Assembly (NCBI GenBank): GCA_948567375.1
Contig: OX419758.1
Span: 16,341,728 to 16,405,727 of the forward strand
Direction: 5' to 3'
DNA from: Lunularia cruciata
Lineage: Eukaryota > Streptophyta > Marchantiopsida > Lunulariales > Lunulariaceae
DNA length: 64,000 nt
Each line of letters opens with the position of its first letter. Position 1 is the stretch's first letter. The translations under genes were made by a program, and so were the position numbers. Below are positions 43,118 through 55,449 of this stretch, piece after piece. The notes under the pieces are model-generated. The model was not told where the DNA came from and ran no database searches. It worked only from the letters and a program-made list of their open reading frames with translations.

Positions 43118-44100
43118 TTTATTAGTAAGACTCTTGTTTTCCCACTACACCCTTCTTCATGTTGATGGTCAATGCATAAGCTTTGTTGGAAAATGAGAAG
43201 ACAAACCTCCTATAGTACCCAACCATCCCCAAGAATTGATGTAACTTTGTCAAGCTAGAAAGGAATGGAAGATCTAAGATTTTTCTCACCTTTTTAGGTT
43301 CAACTACTATTCCATCCTTAGGGATGATGTGCCCTAAAAGTAAACCTTTTTCACAGCCAAAAATGCACTTCTCTGGGTTTGAGTGATGCATTTGCTTCAT
43401 CCAAGCATTGTAAGACCTTGATCATATGCTCAAAGTGCTCCTCCTTGCTCCCATAGGCACAAAAGTCATCAATGAAGTCTCTCACAAATTTCCCAATGAA
43501 AGGTTCAAACACCTTGTTCATGAACCATTGGAATGTAATTGGAGCATTGCAAAGCCCAAAAGGCATTACCTTGAAAGCATAAGTCCTCCAAGGTGTGGTG
43601 AATGTGGTGAGTTGTTGATGCTCTAGTGCAATCTTGATTTGGTTATACTCACTATAACCATCTCCAAAATTTTACCTCTCACGACTTATAACCTCCTCTA
43701 AGATCTCATCAATGAATGGCAAAGGGTAATAGTTCTTCTTAGTAACAACATTGAGTTTCTTGTAATCCACATACCCAAAGCTTGCCATTTTTTTCTTCAC
43801 AATCACAATTGGGGGCACCTTTTCTAAATTCTCTACCTCAAAGATAAATCTGGCCTCCCTGAGCTTATCAATCTCTTCCTTCACCACCAAAGATATTGGT
43901 GGGATAATGCAACATTGCTTTTGGCAGACCGGTCTTGCCTGTGACTCCACCTCAATCTTGTGCTCCTCCAAGAAGACTTCCTTTAGATCCTTGTAATTGA
44001 AATTAAACACATGGATGAACTTACAAAAAATCTCCTCAAATCTCACTTTCTCCTCCTTGGTAACATTTGGACCATACTTGAGAGAAGATAACTTCCTTTC
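43118..44100 (-). pseudogene. A4 reverse transcriptase
   Basis: The frame 44514-43672 carries RT fingers (VKEEIDKLREARFIFEVEN, ASFGYVDYKKLNVVTKKNYY); 43566-43351 carries MPFGLCNAPITFQWFMNKVF and FIDDFCAYGS, the catalytic FIDD box; 43400-43122 carries the connection (KLHQFLGMVGYYRRF). RT then joins the integrase region directly, without RNase H. Frame breaks near 43670 and 43400. Confidence 0.8.
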
Positions 44101-45110
44101 TATTTCCTCAAGTGTCAATGGTGATTTATTTGGGTCCTTCAAAACCTCTAGCTTAGATGCAAAATCCATAGCACATAAGTAATATAAATGTGAATCAGAT
44201 TCAGATTCATCCTCCTCCATGGAAATCTCCTCTTCCATGCTTGTGTCCACATTTGAAGTTCCTTTTGAATTTGATTCTCCATAATCAAAAGATGGTGTAT
44301 CTGAATGTGAAGTGTTGTTGGTGTTAGTAACTAGAATTGTGACCCTATGGTTTCTTGACCCAATCCTCAAGTACCCTTTGTGCCATTGATTAGTTTTGCA
44401 TATTTCTCTTAACCATGGCCTTCCAAGAAGCAATTCATAGCTTGAATCCTTCAAAACTTGGAAAGTCATGAGATTTTGAACTCCCATAATTAGAACTACC
44501 GCCTTATCCATCACCTCTATTGGTTAAACTTGTTGCTTATTTGCCATGCTCACCACAAATATTGAAGATCTAGAGGGTATCATACCCAACTTCTTCATCA
44601 ACCTTTTTGACATGGCACTCACTACTGATCTTCCTTCAACCAATGCATCCTTGATGTTGTGATCATTCATTCTCATATCAATCTTGGAGGCATATTCACA
44701 AGTCTCCCATGGTGATGGTTTGGCATCCACCACCCCAATTGATATTGGAGATTTTTCCTTCTCCTTCTTCTTTCTCCTTGTAGAACTCAAACCACCTCTA
44801 AGCTCCTTTCTCAAGGTTGGGTTCAAAGCAATCAATTGACCTACTATGATGTTAGTCTTATGACTAAAAATATCCTCCAACACATCATAGTTCCATTGTT
44901 GTTTTGAGATCAAGAAGTCCTCCATCCCCAACTTCTTCCGCGGAGTCTTTATTGTTGATGGTGTTGAGGTGTGAGTTCTCTTAGTAGCCATAGGAGTATC
45001 CTTGCTAGGAGTATATTCTTGAGAGGAGTGAACATCCTCTACAAAATGAGCTCTCTTCTTCTCTTGTGCTAAAAGCTCCAAATTAAGACCTTTGGAGTTT
45101 GAGCCCTCCT
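44101..45110 (-). pseudogene. A4 protease and linker
   Basis: The minus-strand frame 45081-44524 holds a basic segment and the protease loop (HNIKDALVEGRSVVSAMSKRLMKKLG) and MVSMANKQQV-like end (VVSMANKQQV); 44514-44101 continues VLIMGVQNLMTFQVLKDSSYELLLGRPWL (protease end) into an acidic Glu/Ser-rich linker. One TAA at 44521-44523 separates the frames. Confidence 0.75.
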
Positions 45111-46150
45111 CCTTCTCATACTTACTCTAAACCACATCTATGGGTGTTATCTCCTTACCTTTGTTTGGATTAGGATCCACTTGTGTTTCACTACCTCTCT
45201 CTTTTCCTCTATTGGCCCCTCATAACCCCTTCCTCCATGGTAAGTGGAATTTGGGCAATTCCTTTGGATGTGACCTCTTCCTCCACAACCAAAACAATTT
45301 CTCTCATTGGAATTGTTGTTTGGTTGGCCTCCTCTATATGGATAACTTCCATAACTTCTAGGCCCTCTCCCTACATTCTGATCCACCTCTATCTTCTCCC
45401 ATAGTTGTACCATAATTGATTTTGAGATCTGCAAGTTGTTCTATGATGGTTTGAAGTGGATCTTTTGGTGGAGGTGCAAGAATTGGAGCAACTACAGCTT
45501 GTGGTGCAACCCTTGCTACCAAAGTATCAGAAGTTCCACCATACTTGTAGCGTTGAGGAGGATTCACAACCTCCTTCACAACCAAATCATTCTCATACCC
45601 TTCCAAACTCTCCTTCATACAAATTGCAATCTTGATAGCTTCAACCTTGGAAGAAAGTTTCTCATATCTTACCTTACTTCTAATTTTTGATCTCAATCCT
45701 CCCACAAAATTCTTGGTGAGAATGGCCCCTATTCCAATCATAGTAGTCTCCATATCATCCCTACTTTTCCTCAATACTATGCAAAATCTGGACTCTAACT
45801 TCTCCACTCTTTCTACATAGACTCTCACTTTCTCTCCATCTCTTTGTTTAAGAAAAAATAACCTCAATCATTAATCTCTCATAACTCTCATCTGGAAGAA
45901 ACTTCTCAATGATTGTTGAAGTCAAACTCTCTCAAGACTCTTCTTGCCCATCTCTCATCTCTCTCTTTTGGAATTTTGATTCATACCATGTAAATACTGC
46001 ATCCTAAAAGAAATCTGGTAATAATAAAGCTCACTCATTCTTCTTCCTCTCATTGTTTCTTATACAAGTTATTTTTAAATCTCTCACAAAGGCCTCCATA
46101 GCTTCTCCATCCTTAACAAAAAAATTGTAAGTTTCCCCATTTTAACACTT
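45111..46150 (-). pseudogene. A4 gag
   Basis: The frame 45867-45358 gives the gag core (VYVERVEKLESRFCIVLRKS, ILTKNFVGGLRS); 45434-45147 gives a complete CCHC zinc knuckle, CFGCGGRGHIQRNC. The N-terminus near 46150 is broken (sister copies start MGKLPVFFGKDGE). Frameshifts lie near 45400 and 45860. Confidence 0.78.
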
Positions 46151-46483
46151 CACTATCTTTCTTTTCTCAAAAAATTTATTTTTTTCCTCTTTTCTTTTCT
46201 CTCACTCTATGACTAATAGAGTATGTTTATGATTAACACCATTTGAGATTAATCCACCCTAGGGAATACAAAAGGTTTAAGTTGCTCCAAGATTTCTATA
46301 GCAATATCAAATCCTAGAGTGCATATTAATCAAACCTTAATGGATAGTTTATCCATAAGTTGAAAGATTATTCCATCACTAATCTTGAGAACTAGCTAAT
46401 GAAGTTGATAGTATTTTTATAGTTATACTAAGACTCTCTCCAAGATCCTTCACCAAGGTCTCTAAAAATACTTTTACTCCACT

Positions 46484-46857
46484 TCACTCATGTCCTTTTG
46501 AAATTCCTTCTACTCCACAAACATCACACAACTCTTTGGTCTTAGATCTTCTCCCTCCTAATCTTGGTGAAGAGGGTCCAACACGCAAACCCAAGTCAAG
46601 TAAGCCTCTCCTTTCCCTCAATCTCTTGCTCTCAAAGGTCAATGGACATGAACTTGCCATTTGTCTCTTCTCTCTATATAAAAAAAACTTAGACTCACTC
46701 TTTCTTCCAAGTGGTGGAGGTTTTTGGATCCTCTCAACACTCTTTTCAAATTCTATTCTAAACTCTCTTTTCATCATATCTATTGCCAAAATCACTTCAA
46801 ACCCTTGGAGAATCTTGTATAACCTCAATTTCCACTCTTTGTGACTCTCTATTCTCC
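46484..46857 (-). pseudogene. A4 copy of leader ORF0
   Basis: Colinear with ORF0 of A2 and A3: GFEVILAIDMMKREFRIEFE, a Lys/Arg-rich middle, SSPRLGGRRSKTKELCDVCGV, ending GISKGHE. The start codon is ATA here, and the first Cys cluster has decayed. Amino-acid similarity over the C-terminal half is high. Confidence 0.65.
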
Positions 46858-47410
46858 CAAGATGAGTCTAAACACTCAATCATGCTTTTTTTTTGCTCTT
46901 ACATTCCTCATGCATGAGATCTCAACTTTATAAAATTGACCCTTCTTCACAATGGCACTAAATTCTCTCAATTTGTATGTCATTGTCTTTTGAAAATTTT
47001 TACAATCCCAAGGCATCTTCCTTTGTAAAATTTTAGATCTTTTAATTGAGCTTTTTAGCCTAGGCATCTTTTTATTCAACACACATAATTTAGATTTGGT
47101 CTTAAAACCACCCGTGTCACTTCTAAACTCAGAACTTTTTGTGCAAAATTGATCTTTCTCTCATTCTTGAGCCAAAAGACATCATCTTTCCAAATCCTCT
47201 CATGTGTACATGATATAAAAAATCACCTCAAAGAAATCATAATGAACTACAGGGTACAAAAATGGGTCCAAGTTCTCTAACATAAGTTCAGCCTTCTCGT
47301 CCCCTTATGTTTTCTCCAAGTGAGCTCTCATAACCTACTTTTGTCTAATATAGAACTGTACGTGGAACATTATCTTGCTTTCTAGAGAGGTCCAAACAAT
47401 AAAACCAAAA
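46858..47410 (-). other. A4 leader and decayed primer site
   Basis: Non-coding leader. At 47389-47410 the minus strand reads TTTTGGTTTTATTGTTTGG, a C-to-T decayed version of the family A primer site. A short frame following the site in A2 (SLEDKIMFSVQFYIRRK) is recognisable but broken. Confidence 0.6.
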
Positions 47411-48099
47411 TATGAGCCGGCTTGTCTCTCACTCAAGATGAACCTTTGATGGTTAGTATGGTCGCGCACCATGGACTAAGAAGGCAAAGAACCCCAACTC
47501 CATCATAATCCTCTAAGACTAACACTCCAAGATTCAAGACATTGTTCATTAGAGAATTCAATGAGAAAGAGAAAGTTGCAAATGAAAGTATGATGAGTAC
47601 CTTCTCACCCCTTGTTTATATACTTGTAAAATATTTACAAACCAAAGTTACTAATTACTAGAGTAACTCAAATTAATAGGCTAAAAGTCAAATAAAGTCA
47701 AAAAGCTAAGGAATATCCATACTCATGGGAATATTCTCCTAAGCATGTGGTCTTATCTTGACCCAACCACTAAGTCAAGGATTCCTTCACATGGATTATC
47801 CTTGGACTATAGAAGAATCCAAAACAAAAAGGCTTGTGGGTCCAAGAGTTTTTGATTCTTTCTTCAAAGCCAAACACCTCGGAATAGTACCAAGTCAACA
47901 CACTATAATCCAAATAGTGATGCTCATATTTTCCACTTTCTTTAAAGTAAGTTCCTCTCTATCTTAACTATGACTAACTTTAGCTAATCATGACTAAGGT
48001 TAAACCACCTTTTATCTCTATATAAATAATATCTCTCAAAGACTTGTAATACAAAACTAAATATCCTAATACCACACACATGCACAAATGGGTATTACA
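47411..48099 (-). repeat. A4 5' LTR
   Basis: 689 bp, ending ATTACA at 48099 on the plus strand, full length. It is followed by GACC, then C3 pol sequence (GTTGAATGTGG) matching C1 near 13155. Confidence 0.88.
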
Positions 48100-50640
48100 G
48101 ACCATGTTGAATGTGGTGGCATACAAAGATACAATCAACTTCATATTCCTCATAATCTTTGATAGGGACGGGAGGAAGAGAGGGTTGGATATGAGAGGAA
48201 AAGGAAGATAGATTAAAAACAAAGACTTCAACTTGGAAACATGAAAGTAAAAGTGGATTTCCTAATAACAAGGCAAGGCAAGTTCCTATTGCTTATGACA
48301 AAACAATAGGAAACATCAAATGGACCTATCCAATAAGATCAAGTGGGAGGGGTAAGTTACTAGAAGAAAGTATGATCTTATCACCAAGTTGAAAGGTGAG
48401 ATCACAATGATGTTGGTCCGTGTATTTTTTTTGATGATTTTGAGCAACAATGAGATGAGATTTGCCTTGTTGTAGGGATTAGGATATTTTGATCAAGAAG
48501 GTGGAAGTATGAAGGGTATGAGATGGAGGAGGAGGAAGAAAAGAATCTAAAACAAGTGGGTCCTGGCCAAAAGTAAGGAAGAAGAGAGAGAATTTTGTAC
48601 TTGCCTATTTGGAATTATTGGAGGCAAACTCAACAACAATAAGACATTCGTCCCAATTGGTATGGTAAACATTGACAAAGGTACAAAGTATATCCTCCAA
48701 GATATGATTTGCATGTTTGATTTATCTATCAATTTGAGGATGAAAGGCCATTTACAAAGTAAGCTTAGTGTCTAGTAGTTGGAAGAGTGCTTGCCAAAAT
48801 TTTCTCATTAGGGAATCAAGGATCACAATCAAAGATGAGTACACAAGGCATCCCATGATACTTGAAGACATTGTTGAAGTAAATCAATGCCAATGTTGGA
48901 GCATCCATTATATCACAGATTGGTGCCACATGGATTTGCTTACTAAGCTTATCAAAAAACACCACAATTGTTGTGTAATCTTACTTTGTTTTGGGTAAGG
49001 ATGTGATGAGATCTAAGCTCATGTGTTCCCATCAAGTAGATGGGATAAGAAGTGGTTGAAGGAGTCCACTTAGATTTTGGTTGTTGGTCTTGTTGTATTG
49101 GAAGCTCTCATAAGATTGGATGTACTCTCAAACATCTCATGCCATGTTGACTCACCACCATTGGCATTGTAGGGTACTCAATGTCTAGTCCACATCTATA
49201 TGACCAACAAATGGTAATTCATGGGCGTCTTGAAGGCACACAAGTTGTAGATCACTCTTGGTTGGAACATAGATCCAATTCTCACAAATTAAAAACCTTA
49301 CTGAAGAAGAAGGTGTTCTATTCCTTATTATGTGCTACAAGATGACCTTGTACTATCAAAAAGAAGGGGTCTTGTTGTAAAGTGGTCCTAAACTTGATTT
49401 GGACTTTGAGTTGATTGACACTATTGTAGTTGTTGCCATGAGAGAAAGAGACTTCAAATCAAGTCATCATGATATGACATTAGGGATGATATGGAACTTA
49501 TCAAGTTTTTACTCAAGTTTGAAGTCAAATAACTATAGTTTTTCCTCTCATCACTGATGTAAACTCTTCATGTATGTAATATGCTCTTCAAATGTAATAT
49601 CTGCAACAAGATTTTATGATTGGTTTGCATGATCACTTGTTTTCCCAAGAAATAACACCTCCATACCTTGGTGTCATATACCATTGCTAGTTGTTCTCAA
49701 TCTAAAATAGAGTAATTCCTTTCCATGGTGTTTAGTTAGTGAGACATAAAGGCATTGGGATGTAACCCATGGAAATTCCTATTGCAGCATATCTCCAATA
49801 GCAAAGTTAGAAGCATTGGTGTAATTCCTTTCCATGGTGTTTAGTTAGTGAGACATAAATGCATTGGGATGTAACCCATGGAAATTCCTATTGCAACATA
49901 TCTCCAATGGCAAAGTTGGAAGCATTGAAATCAACCACACACGATAGTTGAGGATCATATGGTTGAAGAATGGGTCTTGAAAACACCATTTGTTTCAACT
50001 TTGGGAATACTTCTTTGTCTTGGTGGTCCACTAAAAGCTTAAGGTCTTCCCCAAGAGATCAATCAATGGTGCGGCTAGATGAGCATAATAATGGATAAAA
50101 TATAAGTAAAATTTGCTAATCCATTAAATGCCCACACTTTTGTGGTATCTTTTGGAATAGGCCAATCAATAATAGCCTTGATTTTCTCCTCTTCCATCTT
50201 GATCTACTCTAATGAGATCTTATGGCCCAAGAGGTAATTTCCTTTTGAGGTAAGAGATATGCATTCTTCACTATTTATTTATTGAAGTCACGATAATCAA
50301 TATAGAAATGAAGTCCTCCATCCTTCTTTGGGACAAATAATACCAATGCTCTCCAAGGAGATGTATTATATCATATGAAATCCTTCTCCAACAACTCTAT
50401 CAATGTTGTTTAAAGCTCATCCAATTGCATTAGAGAGAGCCAATAGATTGGTCTACTCATTGGAGTTCTTCCTAGCAATAATTGAATCTTGAAGAGCATA
50501 CCATGATCAAAGGGTAATATCTTTGCTAGATCATCAAGAAACATATTTGCAAACACATTCTAAACTATTTGATCAACCATTGCTTGATGAGGCTTTTAGT
50601 CCTCATCAGATTCTTTGTGTGCAATTGGCTTGATTCACAC
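48100..50640 (-). pseudogene. C3 RT to chromodomain region, heavily decayed
   Basis: Colinear with C1 13150-16650 at the DNA level (for example 48640-48760 with C1 14440-14560, integrase core; 49620-49760, RNase H; 50260-50560, RT start). Protein frames are too broken to be read over more than about 20 residues. A 109-bp tandem duplication is at 49712-49929. No intact motif is left. Confidence 0.7.
49712..49929 (-). repeat. 109-bp tandem duplication in C3
   Basis: 49712-49820 and 49821-49929 are near-identical direct repeats (a handful of differences) in the RNase H region. C1 and C2 have a single copy, so the duplication arose in C3 after insertion. Confidence 0.85.
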
Positions 50641-52310
50641 TGCAAAAATGGAAATATCTTCCTCCAAAGCTTGTTTTATGGTTGTTTTATTAACAAACTT
50701 CTCATCCTGAGACTGACTATTCTTAGGTATCTTAATGAAAGATGCCAAACAACCTAATTGGTAATGCTTAACTTTGTGTTATACTTGAATATATCATTGG
50801 GTCTAATCAGATTGAACCTTATGATGTTTAAGCCAAGGCAAACCTAGAATGACATTGTAGTGTAGAGGTGCAATTATAAACCTCATACACTCCAAATACT
50901 CTTTCCTCATCTTGAATGTAAAAGGATGTGAGGTACAAAATACCCTTTCTATTATCCACCATTGTCAACCTACTTCTAATTACTGGTTTGATAAGAATAC
51001 GTAATTCCTTTCTTAAATACATGGACATACAATTCTTTGAATTTCCAAAATCAACCAAAATCCTACACCATAATTAGAAATTATACCTTGCAAGTGAAGT
51101 AAATTTGTATAGGTCAAGTCTTTAATCCCATTGGAAGTAATCAAGTTCCCAATAAGTGGCTCAAATTTTCCTTGATCATCATGCTCCCCAAACTCCATTT
51201 GGGTGATTTTTTGGGGTCTCCTATTATTGAGTGAACATTCTGCAATGCAATATCCAATTTGGGGGCAATAAAAGCAACCACCATTTTGTCACAATCTTTC
51301 CCTATCTACAATGCTAAGTGATCTCCATTGGATGGCATCAATCTCCATTGGTGCTAGCTCCTCTACCCATGAGTATGTGTTGGTATGTTCAATGAAAGTC
51401 AAGGTCAAGACCAAGTTGTTGCAACCAAGGAATCAAAGTGCTCAGCCAATTGCATGGCTTCTTCCAAGTGTTTGGGTTCCCATATGGGTACATGACTTTA
51501 AACCCCTCACAAATTGATCTTGAGTTTCACCTTCTAGTATATTTGGAATTTTCATTATACCATTTTGGAATTGAGTGCTATAGCTTCTTGTAGAACCAGT
51601 TTGCTTCAATTCTACCAACCTATCTTGTGCGGCTTGTGTGGCATTTATAGTTTAAAATCACTCAATTATTTCACTCTTGAATTCTTCTCATATCAAGATT
51701 GGTGTAATAAACTATTGTTCAGCTCACTCCACTCAAAATTGTCAACATAGACAACATTTCAACATTTACCACTCCATCCAATTCACTTGAAGCCAAGAGA
51801 ATGTATCTTGGTTCACCTTGAAGATTTGTAGCTTCAAAATAACATTTGTAGTCAAACACAAAATCTTCCATTGTGCTTGAGAGATTCTTGCCTTCAAATA
51901 CCTTAGGCTTTGGAATCAGATTTTCTCTTCTCCTTCTTGAAATAGCGCTCTCTCGACATGCTCTTGTTATTGATGGTCTCATTCTTCCAATAATCAAGTA
52001 AGGTGCTCAATTTGTTATTGTATAGTAATTATAACTTTGGGCATTGTCACCACAGCTACTACTCTATCAAAAGACTTACAATTTATCTAAGTTAATATGT
52101 AGATGCATCATGTCCACCATTCTCTATAAGTTACAATCAAAAGTACCAAGGGTTCATCAGACAAGGTGATCAAATTTAGAAAATTCTACCCAAAGCGTAG
52201 ATGATGAACTACTTGAAATGATGCTTGGATAGTACATAAACATAAAAATCTCAATGGTTTGGAGAAAATAGATTTTGTGGTCCATAAATTCCATCCATCC
52301 CATTCATGTT
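50641..52310 (-). pseudogene. C3 protease, gag and leader, decayed
   Basis: Protease remnants (51058-50828: VDFGNSKNCMSMYL, with DFG for DSG), a gag core fragment (51997-51719: KPKVFEGKNLSSTMEDFVFDYKCYFEATNLQ), and leader to 52310. It is similar to C1 gag in order and sequence. Only about one 60-bp spacer unit remains near 50650-50710. Confidence 0.7.
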
Positions 52311-52320
52311 CTTATACCAA

Positions 52321-53176
52321 TGTAAAAGACCAAAGAGAGAAATAGAAGAATAGAAGATCAAAGTAAAAGATCACATTGGACTCTTAAATGGTGGAAACTC
52401 AAAATGACTAGCATGACCTTGCGTTTTGTTATTTATAAGAGACTCAAGAGCCTTATATATCTCTTATAAATAACAAAGTTGGGAAGATTCCCAATTAGTT
52501 TAGCTTGCGCACCAAGTAGGGGGCTTCTAGAAGAAGTTGGGAAGCTTCTTGGGAAGCTTCCCAACTACTTTAGCTTGCATGCCAAGTAGATGGCTTCTAA
52601 AAGAAATCTCTTGAGAAGCTTCATGATTAGTTTGGCTTGCACTCTAAGAAAGAAACTTTTAGGAAGCTTCTCAAAAACCTTGTATGTCTCTTATAAATAA
52701 CAAAGCCCAAGGTCATGCTAGTCATTCTGAGTTTCCACCATTCAAGAGTCCCATTGTTATATTTCACTCTGATCTTCCATTCTTCTATTTCTTTCTTTGG
52801 TCTTTTACATTGGTATTAGAGTATAAATGGGATGGATGGAATTTATGGACCACCAAATCCATTTTCCCCAAACCATATTTGTGTACTACCCAAGCATCAT
52901 TTCATGTAGTTCATCATCTATGCTTTAGTATATGTATACCAAGTGGTGACTTTCTTGTTGTACGACTACTCCTATAATAATATAGAGTTTATAGAAAATT
53001 TAGTTGAGACTAACAAAGTAGCAAGTAGGCCAAATTAACCAGAAATTACAAAAATATTTGATATAAAATATACCTTCTTAGATGCTTCTACAATATTTTT
53101 GTAATTCTTGGTTAATGTGGCCTATTTGCTACTTTGTTAGTCTCAACAACCTTGTCTATAAAACTCAATATTATAT
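52321..53176 (-). repeat. C3 5' LTR carrying an inverted LTR-leader segment
   Basis: The outer parts (52321-52470 and about 53080-53176) are a normal minus-strand C LTR. Between them, 52490-52810 is C LTR in the opposite orientation, 52811-52980 is the C leader starting with a TGGTATTAGAG primer-like site on the plus strand, and 52982-53062 is the start of an LTR on the plus strand. This gives large inverted repeats (52222-52445 with 52687-52902; 52982-53062 with 53085-53170). Confidence 0.75.
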
Positions 53177-53987
53177 TGGAGCAGTCTTACAACAAGAATG
53201 GAATGATAGATGACACTCAATTCTATATTTCCCTCAAAAGTTATAATAGCTAGAACAAAACTAGCACACCACCAAACAAGAAGAGTTGGTCATTGTCCTT
53301 GCAACCAAGCATTGGAAGCACTATCTTGGCAAGAAGGCATTTGTAGTGGAGATAGACCATAAAATTCTAGTCTACTTCAAGATACATTAATGTTATTGTG
53401 TCAATAGATTTGGTGGGTAGAGTGGAGACAATGGTTCAACATGATGATCACATATGTGGAAGGCAACAAGCAACTTGCAGATGCATTTACCTAAATACCT
53501 ATGGCAAACAATTTGGTGGTAGAGGTCAAGATGAACTCAAAATTCTAGCCAAGGATTCTTGTTATTACAAAAATTGACCCATAGATTGTAAGAGCTCAAT
53601 CATCCAAAGGTGTAACCAAAAACTCACCTTTCACGATAGTAAGTTATGGATCCCAAATGCCCCAAACGTAAACACCATCATCCTAGAAAAATATCATGAT
53701 TCTGCTATTGTAGGTCATGTTGGAGTGGACAAGACCTCTAGTACAATCAAATGCAATTACTATTGGCCCAAGATGAACAATGATGTGATAGAGTACATTT
53801 GAAGTTGCCTACTTTTTCAACAAAATAAAGTTTCTAATTAGGTTTACGTAGGACTCCTTCAACCCCTCCCTACTACTACACAACATTGGGAAAAAGTTAG
53901 CATGGATCTAGTTTGTGAATTGCCCAAGAGCACCTTAGGGTTTGACTCCATTGTAGTCTTTGTAGATCTACTCAACAAAGTTATTCA
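53177..53987 (+). pseudogene. Family E RNase H and integrase N-terminus
   Basis: E resumes: GAVLQQEW, then TTKQEELVIVLATKHWKHYLGKKAFVVEIDHK near 53265-53360 (RNase H), a spacer, an integrase zinc domain (YHDSAIVGHVGVDKTSSTIKCNYYWPKM near 53690-53775) and the start of the catalytic core (SMDLVCELPKSTLGFDSIVVFVDLLNKVIHV at about 53900-53987; first Asp). C4 interrupts it at 53988. Several stops. Confidence 0.78.
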
Positions 53988-54477
53988 TGTAAAGATTGAG
54001 GAAGGAAGTAGGAGAATGGACAATCAAAGTGAAAGATCACATTGGGACTCTTGAATGAGGGAAACTCCAAATGCCTAGCATAACCTTGGGATTTGTTATT
54101 TATAGAGAACATACAAGGCTCTTGAGAAGTTTTTCAAGAATTCTCCTAAAAGTTACCTTGTTAGAGTGCAAACCAAGCTAACCAAAAAGCTTCTTTCTAG
54201 AAACTACATATTTGGTGTGCAAGCTAAGCTAGTTGGGAAGCTTCTTAAGAAGTTTCCTTCTAAAAGCCATCATGGAATGCAAGCTAAGCTAGCAAGGAAA
54301 CTTCCCAAGAAGCTTTTCTCTTAGAAGTCACCATTGCATGCACATTACTAAATACTTGGAAGGTACCAAGTAGCTTCCTAGATACTTCTAGAATATATTT
54401 ATAATTCTTGGTTAATTTGGCCTATTTGCTACTTTGTTAGTCTCAACTAACTTGTCTATAAACTCCATATTGTTACA
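53988..54477 (-). repeat. C4: solo LTR of the chromovirus family
   Basis: 490 bp, TGTAAAGATTGAGG ... ATTGTTACA, flanked by a perfect 5-bp duplication ATTCA (53983-53987, 54478-54482). It contains GAAGCTTC-type repeats and a TATA-like box (TATTTATAG near 54099). It is longer than the C1 and C2 LTRs. The E frame continues directly after it. Confidence 0.9.
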
Positions 54478-54758
54478 ATTCATGTGCATCCTACGATCAC
54501 GGATATAAATACTCCACAATTAGCTCAATTGTACTTAGTTACCGTCTTTTCTCACCATGGCATGTTATGAGTACTCATCATTGATTGAGGCCTCAATTCA
54601 CTAGTTTGTTTTGGAGAACACTCTTTCGCATTTTCAAAACCAAATTGGCTATGTCCACAATATACCATCTACAAGTTGATGGGCAAACAGAGCAAGCTAA
54701 TAATACTATTGAGTACATGCTTAAGGGCTTCACTTTAGATGAGCAAGAAAGGTGAGAC
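54478..54758 (+). pseudogene. Family E integrase core
   Basis: The translation includes INTPQLAQLYLVTVFSHHG (after the C4 site), a decayed second Asp region near 54570, and HLQVDGQTEQANNTIEYMLK near 54665-54725, the Glu of DDE. It ends DEQERW at 54753, where A3 inserted. A3 left flank is AGAC; right flank GGAC. Confidence 0.8.
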
Positions 54759-55449
54759 TGTAACACCCATTTGTGCATGCGTGTGGTATTGTGATATTTA
54801 GCTTGGTATTACAAGTACTTGAGAGATATTATTTATAGAGATAAAGAATGGTTCTACATTAGTCATGATTAACTAAATTTAGTCATAGCTAAGATAGAAG
54901 GGACCTTACTTTAGAGGAAGGGGAAAAGATGAGCACCACTATTTTGGATTCTAGTGTGTTGACTTGGTATTATTCCTAGGTGTTTGGCTTTCAAGAAAGA
55001 GTTGAGAACTCTTTGGCCCACAAGCCTTTTTGTTTAGGATTCTTTTATAGTCCAAGGATAGCCCATGTGAAGGAATCCTTGACTTAGTGGTCAGGTCAAG
55101 ATAAGATCACATGCTAGTGGAATATGCCTATGTGAATGGATATTCCTTTCTACTTTTTGACTTTACTTGACTTTTAGTCTAGTAACTTGAGTTATTGTGA
55201 TAATTAGTAACTTTGGTATGTAACTATTTTACAAGTATATAAACAAGGGGTGAGGAAGTACTCACCATCCTTTCATTTGCAACTATCTCTCTCTCTCATT
55301 GAGTTCTCTAGTGAGCAATGTATTGAGTCTTGGAGTGTTAGCCTCAGAGAAGTATGATGGAGTTGGGGTTCCTTGCCTTCTTAGTCCATGGTGCACTACC
55401 ATAATAGCCACCAGAGTTTCATCCTGAGTGAGAGATAGGCCGGCTCACA
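54759..55449 (+). repeat. A3 5' LTR
   Basis: TGTAACACCC ... CGGCTCACA. TATA box (AAGTATATAAACAAGG) near 55233-55246. It is followed by four T's and the primer site TGGTTACGTTACCGGGAC at 55454-55471. Confidence 0.92.

Larger units (their letters stand above)
41571..48099 (-). mobile_element. A4: family A element, RNase H deleted
   Basis: Minus-strand family A copy in C3. The right (5') LTR is complete; the left (3') LTR is a patchwork. Internal order from right to left: decayed primer site, leader with ORF0, gag, protease, linker, RT, then directly integrase. About 0.7 kb holding RNase H is missing. Flanks GGCC/GACC fit a 4-bp duplication with one change; intact C1 reads GGCC at this point. 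Confidence 0.85.
41190..53176 (-). mobile_element. C3: highly decayed chromovirus containing A4
   Basis: A perfect GGAGC target duplication (41185-41189, 53177-53181) in the E RNase H frame defines it. It has a truncated left LTR, A4 inserted near the pol 3' end, decayed pol, protease and gag (48100-52310), and a right LTR with an inverted insertion. Its divergence is greater than that of C1 and C2, so it is probably the oldest C copy. Confidence 0.85.

Noticed and set aside
46170..46210. T-rich run as a terminator
   Set aside because: It lies in the decayed leader of A4 with no upstream stem; consistent with base-composition drift.
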